Origin: Microcaldota archaeon
GTDB taxonomy: Archaea > Micrarchaeota > Micrarchaeia > Micrarchaeales > CABMGC01
NCBI GenBank assembly: GCA_027314465.1
Contig: DAHVAU010000006.1
Span: 1 to 13,262, forward strand
DNA: 13,262 bases
Reading direction: 5' to 3'
Shown: positions 1 through 7,960 of the stretch, piece by piece
How positions within the stretch are numbered: the stretch's first letter is position 1
How the letters are laid out: each line of letters opens with the position of its first letter
The notes under the pieces: generated by a model
The model's input: only the letters and a program-made list of their open reading frames with translations
The model's database searches: none
What the model was told of the DNA's origin: nothing
Position numbers and translations under genes: made by a program

Positions 1-230
1 CTGCGGTTGTGGGCATGGTGGATTCTATACTTAACGACAGGAAGCGCACAATGCCGTGCTCGACGCTTCTTGAAGGCGAATACGGGGTAAGCAATGTGTA
101 CGTTGGAGTGCCGGTAGTGCTGGGGAAGAATGGGGTTGAGAAGGTAGTGCAGCTCGACCTTGCAGGTGATGAGAAAGACGCATTCATGGCATCGGTCAAG
201 GCCATATCCGAATCTATCTCCAAGCTGTAA
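1..230 (+). CDS. mdh: Malate dehydrogenase (LDH-like), C-terminal end, 5' partial
   Basis: This is the last 75 or so residues of an NAD(P)-dependent malate/lactate dehydrogenase family protein, a cytoplasmic enzyme interconverting malate and oxaloacetate. The first complete codon in frame is at position 3, and the rest of the gene lies upstream of the window. What shows it is the conserved C-terminal subdomain pattern LEGEYGVSNVYVGVPVVLGK followed by NGVEKVVQLDL and a final amphipathic helix, which is the usual end of LDH-like malate dehydrogenases. Substrate-deciding residues of the active site are not in view, so lactate dehydrogenase cannot be excluded. Malate is preferred because archaeal members with this tail are mostly malate dehydrogenases. 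The TAA stop at 228-230 directly abuts the stop of the convergent pilin-like gene. Confidence 0.85.
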   Translation, partial: AVVGMVDSILNDRKRTMPCSTLLEGEYGVSNVYVGVPVVLGKNGVEKVVQLDLAGDEKDAFMASVKAISESISKL

Positions 231-1028
231 TTAAGTGGCGAAATATACTACCGATATGGTATTTGACGCCGTGGCTATGCCAAATGCGTTGGCGATGACC
301 AGCACGTTACCAGCACTGGACCCTGTAAAGTATCCCGTGGCGTTACCGTATGAATCTGTAAGCCCGCTGGGCGGGGATATGTGCGCTGTAGGGGCGTTTG
401 TGGTGAACTCCACCTCTGCTCCTGTGGCGTTCTGGCCCAGGACCTTGACGTGTGCAACCACTGTCCCACTCTGCCCTAGCCTTACCCGCTGTGTCGTTAT
501 GTAGAGGGATATACTTATCGGGAAGTTTCCCGTATACTGGCTCACCGCCGTGCTGAAGTTGCCTATATAGGTCTCCCCCTGCTGTGCAACGCAGTTGCCG
601 AATGTCCCAGACAGGCATGCGGTGGAATTGATTATCATTGTTGCCTTGATCTGCTGCGAGACTGGTATGGGCTTTGGCAGCACGACGCTGCAGAGTATGT
701 CTGCCCCGGATATTACGTTTGACGGGACGCAGATGGCATTCGCAGAGCCATACTGCGATATGTTGACATACATTGAGGGGTTGTAAAGGTCATACTGCTG
801 GCTGTTCACGGCTTCGAGATTTATCACAGTGGCGAGCGAATTGGATCCAACCTCAACTCCCTTGCACGAGAGCTGGAGCGCAAACGTGCATGTGTGCGGC
901 ACAACGTTGGAGGGTATGGATATGAACACCGCAAATGCCGCCAATACGACTGCTATGACAAGCAGCTCCCAACCGTAAGTCACGAAGAACTCAAGCGATG
1001 ACTGGCCCCTGAGGCCATTACCCGACAT
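231..1028 (-). CDS. Pilin-like secreted protein with class III signal peptide and C-terminal Ig-like (Big-1-like) domain
   Basis: A 265-residue surface or filament protein of unknown exact role. Residues 1-8 are a short leader (MSGNGLRG) followed by QSSLEF at 9-14, the QxSxE-type motif of archaeal class III signal peptides cut by a prepilin peptidase after the glycine. A hydrophobic helix follows at about 17-37. The middle (about 45-165) has six cysteines (C47, C55, C100, C113, C138, C146), which could form disulfides outside the cell. Residues about 172-262 look like a bacterial Ig-like domain of the invasin type, with LGQSGTVVAHVKVLG, LTDSYGNATGYFTGSSAG and a terminal beta strand. Five N-x-S/T sequons (N89, N134, N157, N200, N229) would allow N-glycosylation. 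The ATG at 1028 lies about 24-31 nt after a TATA element at 1051-1060, consistent with a leaderless mRNA. It diverges from the sugar-modification operon. Filament subunit versus anchored adhesin cannot be decided here. Confidence 0.85.
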   Translation of the reverse strand: MSGNGLRGQSSLEFFVTYGWELLVIAVVLAAFAVFISIPSNVVPHTCTFALQLSCKGVEVGSNSLATVINLEAVNSQQYDLYNPSMYVNISQYGSANAICVPSNVISGADILCSVVLPKPIPVSQQIKATMIINSTACLSGTFGNCVAQQGETYIGNFSTAVSQYTGNFPISISLYITTQRVRLGQSGTVVAHVKVLGQNATGAEVEFTTNAPTAHISPPSGLTDSYGNATGYFTGSSAGNVLVIANAFGIATASNTISVVYFAT

Positions 1029-1050
1029 ACTGGATTTTATAGCCTAGCAA

Positions 1051-1060
1051 CATATATTAA
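1051..1060. promoter_or_regulatory. Shared bidirectional TATA element between pilin-like gene and glycan operon
   Basis: The AT-rich block CATATATTAA is the only good TATA candidate in the 58-nt gap between divergent starts at 1028 (minus) and 1087 (plus). It lies roughly 24-31 nt from the first and 28-36 nt from the second. Both distances fit an archaeal TATA box driving a leaderless or near-leaderless transcript. A second AT-rich string at 1032-1041 (TATAAAATCC on the minus strand) is only 4-13 nt from the minus start, too near to be its TATA box. Confidence 0.6.
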
Positions 1061-1086
1061 TGTAGACAGAACACCATAGTGTTAGT

Positions 1087-2157
1087 ATGAACACAACCAG
1101 TACGGCCAAGCTTGCAGGCCTTGGCTTGACTGCACTCAGAAGCAACTTCGAGAGGCTGGCCAGGCCATACAAGCTTACGTTCTCAATAACATACGGCTGC
1201 CAGAGCAGGTGTCTCACCTGCAACATATGGCAGATAAAGCCTACTGGAGAGCTTGACCTGCGCGAGATAACGGAGTTTGCCTCAAGAAACACGCACTTCA
1301 AGTGGATAGAGATAACCGGCGGTGAGCCGTTCCTCAGGAGCGATATAGTAGACATAGTAAAGGCATTCAGGGACTCGTCCAGGGACCTGTACATAGTGAC
1401 AATGCCTACCAACTCGCTGTGCAACCAGGACATGGTAGTTGGCAAGATTACGCAGATACTGGAGCTCGGCATACCAAAGGTATCCATAACTATAAGCCTT
1501 GACGGGTACAGGGAGCTGCATGACAAGATAAGGGGCATACCTGGAAACTTCGACAGGGCGATGGGCATGGCGCGCAGGCTCAAGGAGCTGCAGAAGACGC
1601 ACAGCAACCTGTTCTTCATATTCGGGTACACCATGAGCAAGTTCAACCAGGGAAGCCTTATGGAGACCATTGCCAAGGTAAGGCAGGAGCTGCCCTGGGC
1701 CGCGGTGAACAACTTCCATGTGAATGTAGGGCAGCTGTCAGACTCATACTACCAGAACCAGACTCTGGACCTCAGGCCCGACCCGGCAGTAATCTCTGCG
1801 GAGCTTGGCGAATTCATCAGGCACAGGAGGTTTGAGTTCGGCGCAATACCAATAGTTGAAGGCGCATTCCTCAAGAAGCTGGGCTATTATGTCAAGACGG
1901 GCAGGGCGCCCATGAAGGGCAGGAGTCTTGACGCATCGCTATTCATGGACAGCTATGGGAATGTCTACCCCTCAATAATGTGGGGCAGGAAGATCGGGAA
2001 TATACGCGACAGCAGCTACAGCCTGCAGCCTCTATGGAACAACGCTGAGGCGCAGCAGGTCCGCAGTCTCATAGATCAGGGCAAGGAGCCGGTGGCCTGG
2101 ACTGCATGTGAGGCCTACCAGACGCTTGTGGGCAACATCGGCAGCTTGTTTATTTGA
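1087..2157 (+). CDS. Radical SAM enzyme with CxxxCxxC cluster motif
   Basis: A 356-residue radical S-adenosylmethionine protein. The cluster-binding motif is C38-x3-C42-x2-C45 (CQSRCLTC), preceded by the usual strand KLTFSITYGC. The SAM-contacting GGEPFLR follows at 78-84, and the strand ITISLDGYRELHDKIRG fits a partial TIM barrel. The tail contains WTACEAYQT (338-346) with a single cysteine. A full SPASM set of auxiliary-cluster cysteines is not visible, so probably only one Fe-S cluster is present. The substrate cannot be read from sequence. The gene is first of an operon: its TGA (2155-2157) lies 9 nt before the carbamoyltransferase ATG, and a glycosyltransferase follows, so a sugar, lipid-linked glycan or surface protein is a reasonable guess. 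The ATG at 1087 is favoured because it sits about 30 nt after a TATA box. Confidence 0.85.
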   Translation: MNTTSTAKLAGLGLTALRSNFERLARPYKLTFSITYGCQSRCLTCNIWQIKPTGELDLREITEFASRNTHFKWIEITGGEPFLRSDIVDIVKAFRDSSRDLYIVTMPTNSLCNQDMVVGKITQILELGIPKVSITISLDGYRELHDKIRGIPGNFDRAMGMARRLKELQKTHSNLFFIFGYTMSKFNQGSLMETIAKVRQELPWAAVNNFHVNVGQLSDSYYQNQTLDLRPDPAVISAELGEFIRHRRFEFGAIPIVEGAFLKKLGYYVKTGRAPMKGRSLDASLFMDSYGNVYPSIMWGRKIGNIRDSSYSLQPLWNNAEAQQVRSLIDQGKEPVAWTACEAYQTLVGNIGSLFI

Positions 2158-2166
2158 GTGTGGTCC

Positions 2167-3876
2167 ATGTACATCCTAGGCGTGTGGGACGGTCATGACT
2201 CCGGCGCAGCTCTGCTTCGCGACGGGGGGATCGTGTTTGCATCGAACGAGGAGAGATACACAAAGAGGAAGCTGGAAATCTCATTCCCGAGGAATGCAAT
2301 CCATGCGGCGCTTAGGTTCGAGGGTATACGCCCATCAGACATAGATGTGGTCGCATTCCCAACCACCGAGCTGACAAAGACGCTGTCCAGAGTATACCCC
2401 GGACAGAAGGAGGCATATTACAGGTTCAGGAGGAGGAAGATGCTCAGGCCCAGGGCGGAGGCTCTGATGCATTACTCAAAATACATGATGACATCCATAG
2501 GCCCTCTGCCGCTGTGCAAGTCCATCAGCAAGTCGTGCATATCCTCGGAACTAAGGGACATCGGGTTCAGGAACTTCAAGATACATGCAGTAGACCATCA
2601 CGTAGCCCACGCAGCTACTGCGGCGTTTACTTCAGGAATAAAGGACTGCCTAGTCATCACTCTTGATGGTACAGGGGATGGGCTTTCAGGATCCATCAGC
2701 ACTCTTGAGAACGGACACCTCAAAAGGGAGTTTGCAGTAGCGACGCGCAATTCCATAGGCATATTCTTCGAGCAGGTCACAAACATAGTGGGCATGCGGG
2801 AGCTTGAGGACGAAGGCAAGGTCATGGCAATGGCAGACTACTCATTCCCATTTAGGTTTGAAGAGAACAAGCTCAAGGAATTCTTCACAGTTAAGGGCCT
2901 AGAGATGAAGGCCAAATACGGCCCTGCACGCCAGTACGACATGCTTGGCAGGGTCGCGTGGGGCATGCCCCGTGAGCAGTTCGCGTACATGGCCCAGCAG
3001 CTTCTCGAGGATGTGGTGGAGAAGTTCGTGTCCAATGCGCTGAACCAGTACGGCATGTCTAACGTCGTGTTCGCCGGAGGCGTGATGTCCAACATCAAGG
3101 CCAACATGAAGATACGCATGCTCGATAAGCTCGATAAGTGGTACATATTCCCGCACATGGGCGACGGCGGCATAGCGCTAGGAGCTGCGCTTGCCGCAAA
3201 CTACAACATGAACGGCATCTCGTCGTACAGATTCGATAATGCATATCTGGGAGACGGATATGACGATGGGCAGGTAGAGTCGCTCCTAAAGAAGGAGAGA
3301 TCAAACGGAATAGAGTTTCAGGAAGAAAAGCACAAAGGCACGCATGCGGCAGAGATCATAGAGGCAAACGATTACATACTCTGGTTCCAAGGAAGGATGG
3401 AGTTCGGCCCTAGGGCGCTTGGCAATAGAAGCATACTTGGCAATGCAAGTTCTGACAAAGTCAGGGACAAACTCAATACGTACGTTAAGCAGAGGGAGTG
3501 GTACCAGCCTTTTGCACCGTCAATGCTCGAAGAGGAAGCCAGGCATCTTCTTGTTGACGTCAAGGGCATGGACAGGTTCATGACAATGGGATATGCAGCT
3601 AAGCCATCGATGAAGGACGTGATGAGATCGGTAGTGCACGTGGATATGACGGCTAGGCCTCAGATGGTCGGGAGCGAGAACATGCAGTACAGGGAGCTGC
3701 TGTCTGGGGTGAAGAAACGCTCGGGCCATGGCATAGTGCTCAACACGAGCTTCAACATACACGGAATGCCCATAGTGGCAACTCCGGAAGATGCCATAAG
3801 CACCCTCAAGAAGACGCACTCAAGGTACATGTTCATAGGAAACTACTTTGTTGAGAACAAGGGGGCCGGGGCCTGA
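2167..3876 (+). CDS. NodU/CmcH-type carbamoyltransferase
   Basis: A 569-residue O-carbamoyltransferase, which uses carbamoyl phosphate and ATP to place a carbamoyl group on a hydroxyl, in known members usually of a sugar or antibiotic. The N-terminal ASKHA-fold domain begins MYILGVWDGHDSGAAL and has HHVAHA (144-149), LDGTGDG (166-172), AGGVMSN (303-309) and HMGDGG (330-335). The C-terminal domain has GRMEFGPRALGNRSIL (409-424), WYQPFAPS (445-452) and LNTSFNIHGMPIV (525-537). All family hallmarks are present and the length is normal, so it should be active. I start at ATG 2167 because the family begins with M-x-I-L-G. An in-frame GTG at 2158, directly after the upstream stop, would add three residues. 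It lies in an operon between a radical SAM gene and a glycosyltransferase, which implies a glycan acceptor; the exact acceptor is unknown. Confidence 0.92.
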   Translation: MYILGVWDGHDSGAALLRDGGIVFASNEERYTKRKLEISFPRNAIHAALRFEGIRPSDIDVVAFPTTELTKTLSRVYPGQKEAYYRFRRRKMLRPRAEALMHYSKYMMTSIGPLPLCKSISKSCISSELRDIGFRNFKIHAVDHHVAHAATAAFTSGIKDCLVITLDGTGDGLSGSISTLENGHLKREFAVATRNSIGIFFEQVTNIVGMRELEDEGKVMAMADYSFPFRFEENKLKEFFTVKGLEMKAKYGPARQYDMLGRVAWGMPREQFAYMAQQLLEDVVEKFVSNALNQYGMSNVVFAGGVMSNIKANMKIRMLDKLDKWYIFPHMGDGGIALGAALAANYNMNGISSYRFDNAYLGDGYDDGQVESLLKKERSNGIEFQEEKHKGTHAAEIIEANDYILWFQGRMEFGPRALGNRSILGNASSDKVRDKLNTYVKQREWYQPFAPSMLEEEARHLLVDVKGMDRFMTMGYAAKPSMKDVMRSVVHVDMTARPQMVGSENMQYRELLSGVKKRSGHGIVLNTSFNIHGMPIVATPEDAISTLKKTHSRYMFIGNYFVENKGAGA

Positions 3877-3878
3877 AG

Positions 3879-5015
3879 ATGAAGATCGCATTCGCGTACG
3901 ACGTTCCGTATCCATGGCACATAGGCGGCATCGAGGCCATGAACTTCAGCGAGGCACAGGAGCTTGCAAAGGAGAACGATGTGCATTACTTCACAACAAG
4001 ATGGCCTGGGATGCGCTCAGGCGAGTTCATACACAAGGGCATAAAGTACCACGCTTACGGCGACACCGATCAGAGCAAGATATACAGGCACGGAAGGCGG
4101 TCCATAAGGGAAGCGGTAAGATATGCAATGTCACTGACCAGAATATACAAGTACGAGTTCGACGTCGTAATAACCAATGCGTTTCCCATACTTCATCTGC
4201 CCCTACTCAAGCTATACTGCAAGGTGAGCGGAGCCAGGCTCATAATACAGGTGGCAGAGGTATGGGATGAGAAATACTGGAAGGAGTACCTGGGCAGGAT
4301 GTCCGGCAGGCTCTCATACTCATATTCAAAGGCGGCAATAATGGGCGCGGATGCCTATATCACCATATCGAGCGTGACTACAAACAGGCTGGCGAAGTTC
4401 GGAGTACCGCGCAGCAGGATAAGCGTATTTGCGCCTGCAGTAGATGACTCTGTTATAGCAAAGGTTGCGTCAGAGAACATACCCAAGTCCAGGACGGTGC
4501 TCTTCTCAGGCAGGCTGATAAAGGAGAAGAGGCTCGACATATGGCTAAGGATTCTGGCCAGGGCGTGCAAGCGGGACGGCAGGATCAACGGGCTGATAGT
4601 TGGCAGCGGTCCGGACAGGCATAACCTTGACAGGCAGATATGGTCCCTGGGCCTCAAGAGAAAGGTAAGATTTCGCAACTACTATCCAGACAGCGCGCAG
4701 CTATACAGGCAGATACGCAGGTCTCTTGCAGTTCTTCATACCTCTCAGAGGGAGGGGCTGGGGATACTTGCAATAGAGGGGGTAATGCTTGGGACTGCGG
4801 TGCTTCTTCCAGAGTATACGCCCATACCTCGCGAGGTCAGCAAGATGTGCATAGTGGGCAGCGAGAAGAGACTTGAAGATGTGATAGTCGCGCTGGCTTC
4901 TGGAAAGAAGCCAGGTGTGGCGAAAGACAGATCCGTGCTTAAGAACTTCTCAAAGTCCAATGTCAGGGGCTTTTACTCGGCATTATTCAGGAAGATAGGG
5001 GCAAAGGACAGGTGA
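3879..5015 (+). CDS. GT-B fold glycosyltransferase, GT4-like
   Basis: A 378-residue cytoplasmic or membrane-associated glycosyltransferase that would transfer a sugar from a nucleotide donor to a growing glycan or lipid. The N-terminal half starts with strand MKIAFAYDVPYPWHIGGIE, where the GGIE (16-19) loop is typical of GT4. The C-terminal half has SGRLIKEKRLD (about 210-220), VGSGPD (about 241-246) and SQREGLGILAIEG. The last holds the E-x7-E pair (E292, E300) that binds the donor nucleotide sugar in retaining GT-B enzymes. No transmembrane segment or signal peptide is seen. The start lies 2 nt after the carbamoyltransferase stop, so the genes are co-transcribed and probably act on the same molecule. 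Donor and acceptor sugars cannot be predicted. A T-rich tract just after the stop (5023-5028) may end the operon. Confidence 0.9.
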   Translation: MKIAFAYDVPYPWHIGGIEAMNFSEAQELAKENDVHYFTTRWPGMRSGEFIHKGIKYHAYGDTDQSKIYRHGRRSIREAVRYAMSLTRIYKYEFDVVITNAFPILHLPLLKLYCKVSGARLIIQVAEVWDEKYWKEYLGRMSGRLSYSYSKAAIMGADAYITISSVTTNRLAKFGVPRSRISVFAPAVDDSVIAKVASENIPKSRTVLFSGRLIKEKRLDIWLRILARACKRDGRINGLIVGSGPDRHNLDRQIWSLGLKRKVRFRNYYPDSAQLYRQIRRSLAVLHTSQREGLGILAIEGVMLGTAVLLPEYTPIPREVSKMCIVGSEKRLEDVIVALASGKKPGVAKDRSVLKNFSKSNVRGFYSALFRKIGAKDR

Positions 5016-5021
5016 TGCCAT

Positions 5022-5034
5022 CTTTTTTATTAAT
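5022..5034 (+). promoter_or_regulatory. T-rich tract: TATA box for leuS and possible terminator of the upstream operon
   Basis: CTTTTTTATTAAT lies just after the glycosyltransferase stop. The T6 run can serve as an archaeal U-tract terminator, while TTTATTAA is the best TATA candidate before leuS. It predicts a start of transcription around 5055-5060 and so a leader of about 55 nt. No other AT-rich element is present in the 98-nt gap. Confidence 0.45.
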
Positions 5035-5067
5035 GCACAGTCAGATAAGAATCAGAAGGCGGCCAGA

Positions 5068-5100
5068 ATGAAGGTGTGCGGGCTGGCGCGCAGCAGATAG
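5068..5100 (+). other. Possible 10-codon upstream ORF in leuS leader
   Basis: An ATG at 5068 opens a frame encoding MKVCGLARSR and stops at TAG 5098-5100, 13 nt before the leuS start and out of its frame. If the TATA at 5022-5034 is used, this would be the first ATG on the transcript. It contains only one leucine codon, so it does not resemble a classical leucine-counting attenuator. It has no clear Shine-Dalgarno site and may be chance. Confidence 0.2.
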
Positions 5101-5113
5101 AAGATGGGTTTTC

Positions 5114-7951
5114 ATGGACTACAAGGAGATAGACGGCAAGTGGCAGAAGGCATGGGACGACGCTAGGCTATTCGAAGGCGAGATATCAGATACAAAGAAA
5201 CCCTACATGATCACAGTTGCATTCCCATACGTCAATGGTCCTCAGCACATAGGCCACCTGCGCACGTTCGGCATAGCTGACGTTCTGGCCCGCTACAAGC
5301 GCATGCGCGGGTACAACGTATTATTTCCAATGGGCTTCCACGCTACTGGCACTCCAATACTGGCGTTCGCCAAGAGGATAAAGAACCATGACGAGGATCT
5401 TATAAGGGACCTCAAGCTCTTCCATATACCTGACTACGACATAGAAAAAATGACCGACCCACTGTTCATCGCCGATTATTTCGTGAAGGAGATAGAGAAC
5501 GGGATGCACAAGGCAGGTTACAGCATAGACTGGAGGAGGAAGTTTGTATCCATAGAGCCATTCTTCAGCAAGTTCGTAGAGTGGCAGTTCGGGCTACTGA
5601 ACAGCAAGGGGTATCTTGTAAAAGGCAGGCATCCTGTGGGATGGTGCCCCAATGAGAACAACGCAGTAGGCATGCATGACACCAAGAGGGATGTTGAGCC
5701 TGAGATAGAAAAGGTCGTTGGAGTGAAGTTCAGGGTGGACGGCGAAGATGCGTATCTGATGTGCACTACCTACAGGCCTGAGACCATATCCGGGGTAACC
5801 AACCTGTTCATAAACAAGGATCTGAAGCACGTCTCCTGCAAGATAGACGGCAAGACCTACTACATGACCAAAGCAGCCTCTGACATACTCAAGTACCAGA
5901 TGAATGTGGAGCAGGTTGCAGACGCAGACGGGGGCGCGCTCCTTGCAAAGACATGCATAAATCCGATGACAGGCCTACAGCTCCCAATATTCAGTGCCGC
6001 ATTCGTAGAGGATTCGTTCGGCACTGGCGTGGTCATGAGCGTTCCGGCGCACGCTCCTTTCGACTATGCTGCACTTGAGAAGCTCAAGGAGCAGGGAAAG
6101 GCTCTGGACATAAAGCCGATTAAGGTCATCGAGATACCTGACGATTCTCAATCCGAGTTCTCCAAGATCAGAAACATGCCTGGATATCTGGACATACCCT
6201 CGCTTGTTTACATAGACATGTTCAAGGCAAAGGGCGGCGAGGACATGCTTGGCCAGGCAACAAAGCTGCAGTACAAGGAGGAGTCCCATCATGGCCGCAT
6301 GACTGCGAAGGGCTATGAAGGCATGAGCACTGCGCAGGCCAGAGCAAAGATAACTGCGGATATGGTGGCAGCCGGTAACGCCATGGAGATGTACGTTATG
6401 GCCAACAGCCCGGTATACTGCAGGTGCGGCTATGCTATTGTAATCAACGTGGTGGACCAGTGGTTTTTGAACTATGGCGACAAGGGATGGAAGGAGCTTG
6501 CAAAGAAGGCCTACTCCGAGATGACTGTGCTACCTGAGAAGTCAAGGAAGGCATTCGAGTCTGCCATAGACTGGATAGACCTAAGGGCAGTGGCAAGATC
6601 GCAGGGCCTTGGCACGAAATTCCCTCTGGAACCTGACAAGATAATAGAGTCCCTCTCAGATTCCACGATATACATGTCCTTTTACACAGTATCCGCAATG
6701 CTGCGCGCTGTTCCAGTAGACAAGCTCACTGCGGAGCTATTCAACTACATATTCTTGGGTCATGGCAACATGGATGATGTATCCAAGTCTACTGGTGTAG
6801 ACTACGCTGTGCTGAGAAGGTGCAAGGAGTCGTTTGAATACTGGTACACGAACATGTCTAGGCACTCTGGCCCTGACCTGATATTCAATCACCTCACCAT
6901 GCTCATCTTCAACCATGCTACCATATTCAGCCACAAGTACTGGCCCAAGCAGATAGTTGTAAATGGGTCGGTGCTCAGCGAAGGGGAGAAGATGAGCAAG
7001 AGCCTGGGCAACATCGTGCCATTGGTCGACGCGCTGGACAAGTACGGCGCAGACGTGATGAGGACGATGGTTGCTGCGGGTGCTGAGCTGTTCAGCGATT
7101 CGGAGTTCAGCTCAGACGCTGCAATGGGCCTTGACGAGCGCTTCTCATACCTGTACGACATAGCACAGCGCACTGACGACTTCGAGGGCGGAGAGCTCAG
7201 GCACATCGACTACTGGCTATATTCAAAGCTTAACAGGAAGATACGCGATGTAACCGAGCAGATAGAGAAGCTGGAGCTCAGGGGAGTGAGCACCAGGGTG
7301 GTATACGACTCTGTACTAGAGCTGAAGAGATATGTAAACAGGAGCGAGCCAAACGGGATGGTACTGAAGGATTACATTACAAGCGTAGTTCTCATGATGG
7401 CCCCAACGGCTCCGCACATAGCTGAGGAGATCTGGCACATGCTTGGGAACGAGAGCTTTGTATCAACAGAGAAATGGCCGACGTTCGATGAGTCGATGAT
7501 AAGCGACAGGATAGAGGCAGAAGAGCAGCTCCTGGATTCGATAATAAGCGACGCGAAGCAGCTCATGGCAATGATGAGAAAGTCAGGCAAGGATCCCAAA
7601 GCGATCACGCTAATAGTGGCTGAAGAGTGGAAGAGGCAGATAGGCAACGCCCTTCACAAGGAGAGGAACATCAAGAAGGTAATAGACATGGTAAACGGCG
7701 CCAAGCCCGAGATAGATGTGCCTGACAGGGAGAAGGCCATGAAGTACATCCAGCAGCTTGCTAAAAAGATGAACTCCATATCATATTCAGAACCCACCCA
7801 GGACGAGGAATTCGGCCTACTTACCGAGGCAGGGCAGTATCTATCCGAGTCGCTTGGAATTGATGTTACTCTGGAGAAGGAATCCGTATCAAAGTCACAG
7901 AGGGCTCAGAACTCCGCGCCGCAGCGCCCCGCCATAGACATCTCAATGTAG
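5114..7951 (+). CDS. leuS: Leucyl-tRNA synthetase, archaeal/eukaryotic type
   Basis: A 945-residue class I synthetase that charges tRNA-Leu with leucine in the cytoplasm. The length is normal for archaeal LeuRS. The catalytic Rossmann core carries HIGH at 45-48 (PQHIGHLRT) and the GFHATGTPI segment. The second signature, KMSKS, is at 626-630, followed by LGN. The inserted CP1 editing domain is intact, with the threonine-rich TTYRPET (218-224) and SVPAHAPFDY, whose D317 matches the conserved aspartate that holds the amino group of mischarged substrates. The C-terminal anticodon-binding and tRNA-contact domains follow, with a charged tail at the very end. The ATG at 5114 gives the expected MDYKEIDGKWQKAWDD start; no clear Shine-Dalgarno site is seen. 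It is monocistronic and converges on the M50 protease gene with 9 nt between stops. Confidence 0.97.
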   Translation: MDYKEIDGKWQKAWDDARLFEGEISDTKKPYMITVAFPYVNGPQHIGHLRTFGIADVLARYKRMRGYNVLFPMGFHATGTPILAFAKRIKNHDEDLIRDLKLFHIPDYDIEKMTDPLFIADYFVKEIENGMHKAGYSIDWRRKFVSIEPFFSKFVEWQFGLLNSKGYLVKGRHPVGWCPNENNAVGMHDTKRDVEPEIEKVVGVKFRVDGEDAYLMCTTYRPETISGVTNLFINKDLKHVSCKIDGKTYYMTKAASDILKYQMNVEQVADADGGALLAKTCINPMTGLQLPIFSAAFVEDSFGTGVVMSVPAHAPFDYAALEKLKEQGKALDIKPIKVIEIPDDSQSEFSKIRNMPGYLDIPSLVYIDMFKAKGGEDMLGQATKLQYKEESHHGRMTAKGYEGMSTAQARAKITADMVAAGNAMEMYVMANSPVYCRCGYAIVINVVDQWFLNYGDKGWKELAKKAYSEMTVLPEKSRKAFESAIDWIDLRAVARSQGLGTKFPLEPDKIIESLSDSTIYMSFYTVSAMLRAVPVDKLTAELFNYIFLGHGNMDDVSKSTGVDYAVLRRCKESFEYWYTNMSRHSGPDLIFNHLTMLIFNHATIFSHKYWPKQIVVNGSVLSEGEKMSKSLGNIVPLVDALDKYGADVMRTMVAAGAELFSDSEFSSDAAMGLDERFSYLYDIAQRTDDFEGGELRHIDYWLYSKLNRKIRDVTEQIEKLELRGVSTRVVYDSVLELKRYVNRSEPNGMVLKDYITSVVLMMAPTAPHIAEEIWHMLGNESFVSTEKWPTFDESMISDRIEAEEQLLDSIISDAKQLMAMMRKSGKDPKAITLIVAEEWKRQIGNALHKERNIKKVIDMVNGAKPEIDVPDREKAMKYIQQLAKKMNSISYSEPTQDEEFGLLTEAGQYLSESLGIDVTLEKESVSKSQRAQNSAPQRPAIDISM

Positions 7952-7960
7952 CATGCGCGC

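Noticed and set aside
1044..1719. Long minus-strand open frames opposite the radical SAM gene
   Set aside because: They lie opposite a gene with clear CxxxCxxC and GGEP motifs, lack any domain pattern and have no promoter or Shine-Dalgarno site.
2158..2166. GTG at 2158 as the carbamoyltransferase start
   Set aside because: It would add MWS before the family-typical MYILG start and lies directly on the preceding stop. It cannot be excluded, but ATG 2167 fits the family better.
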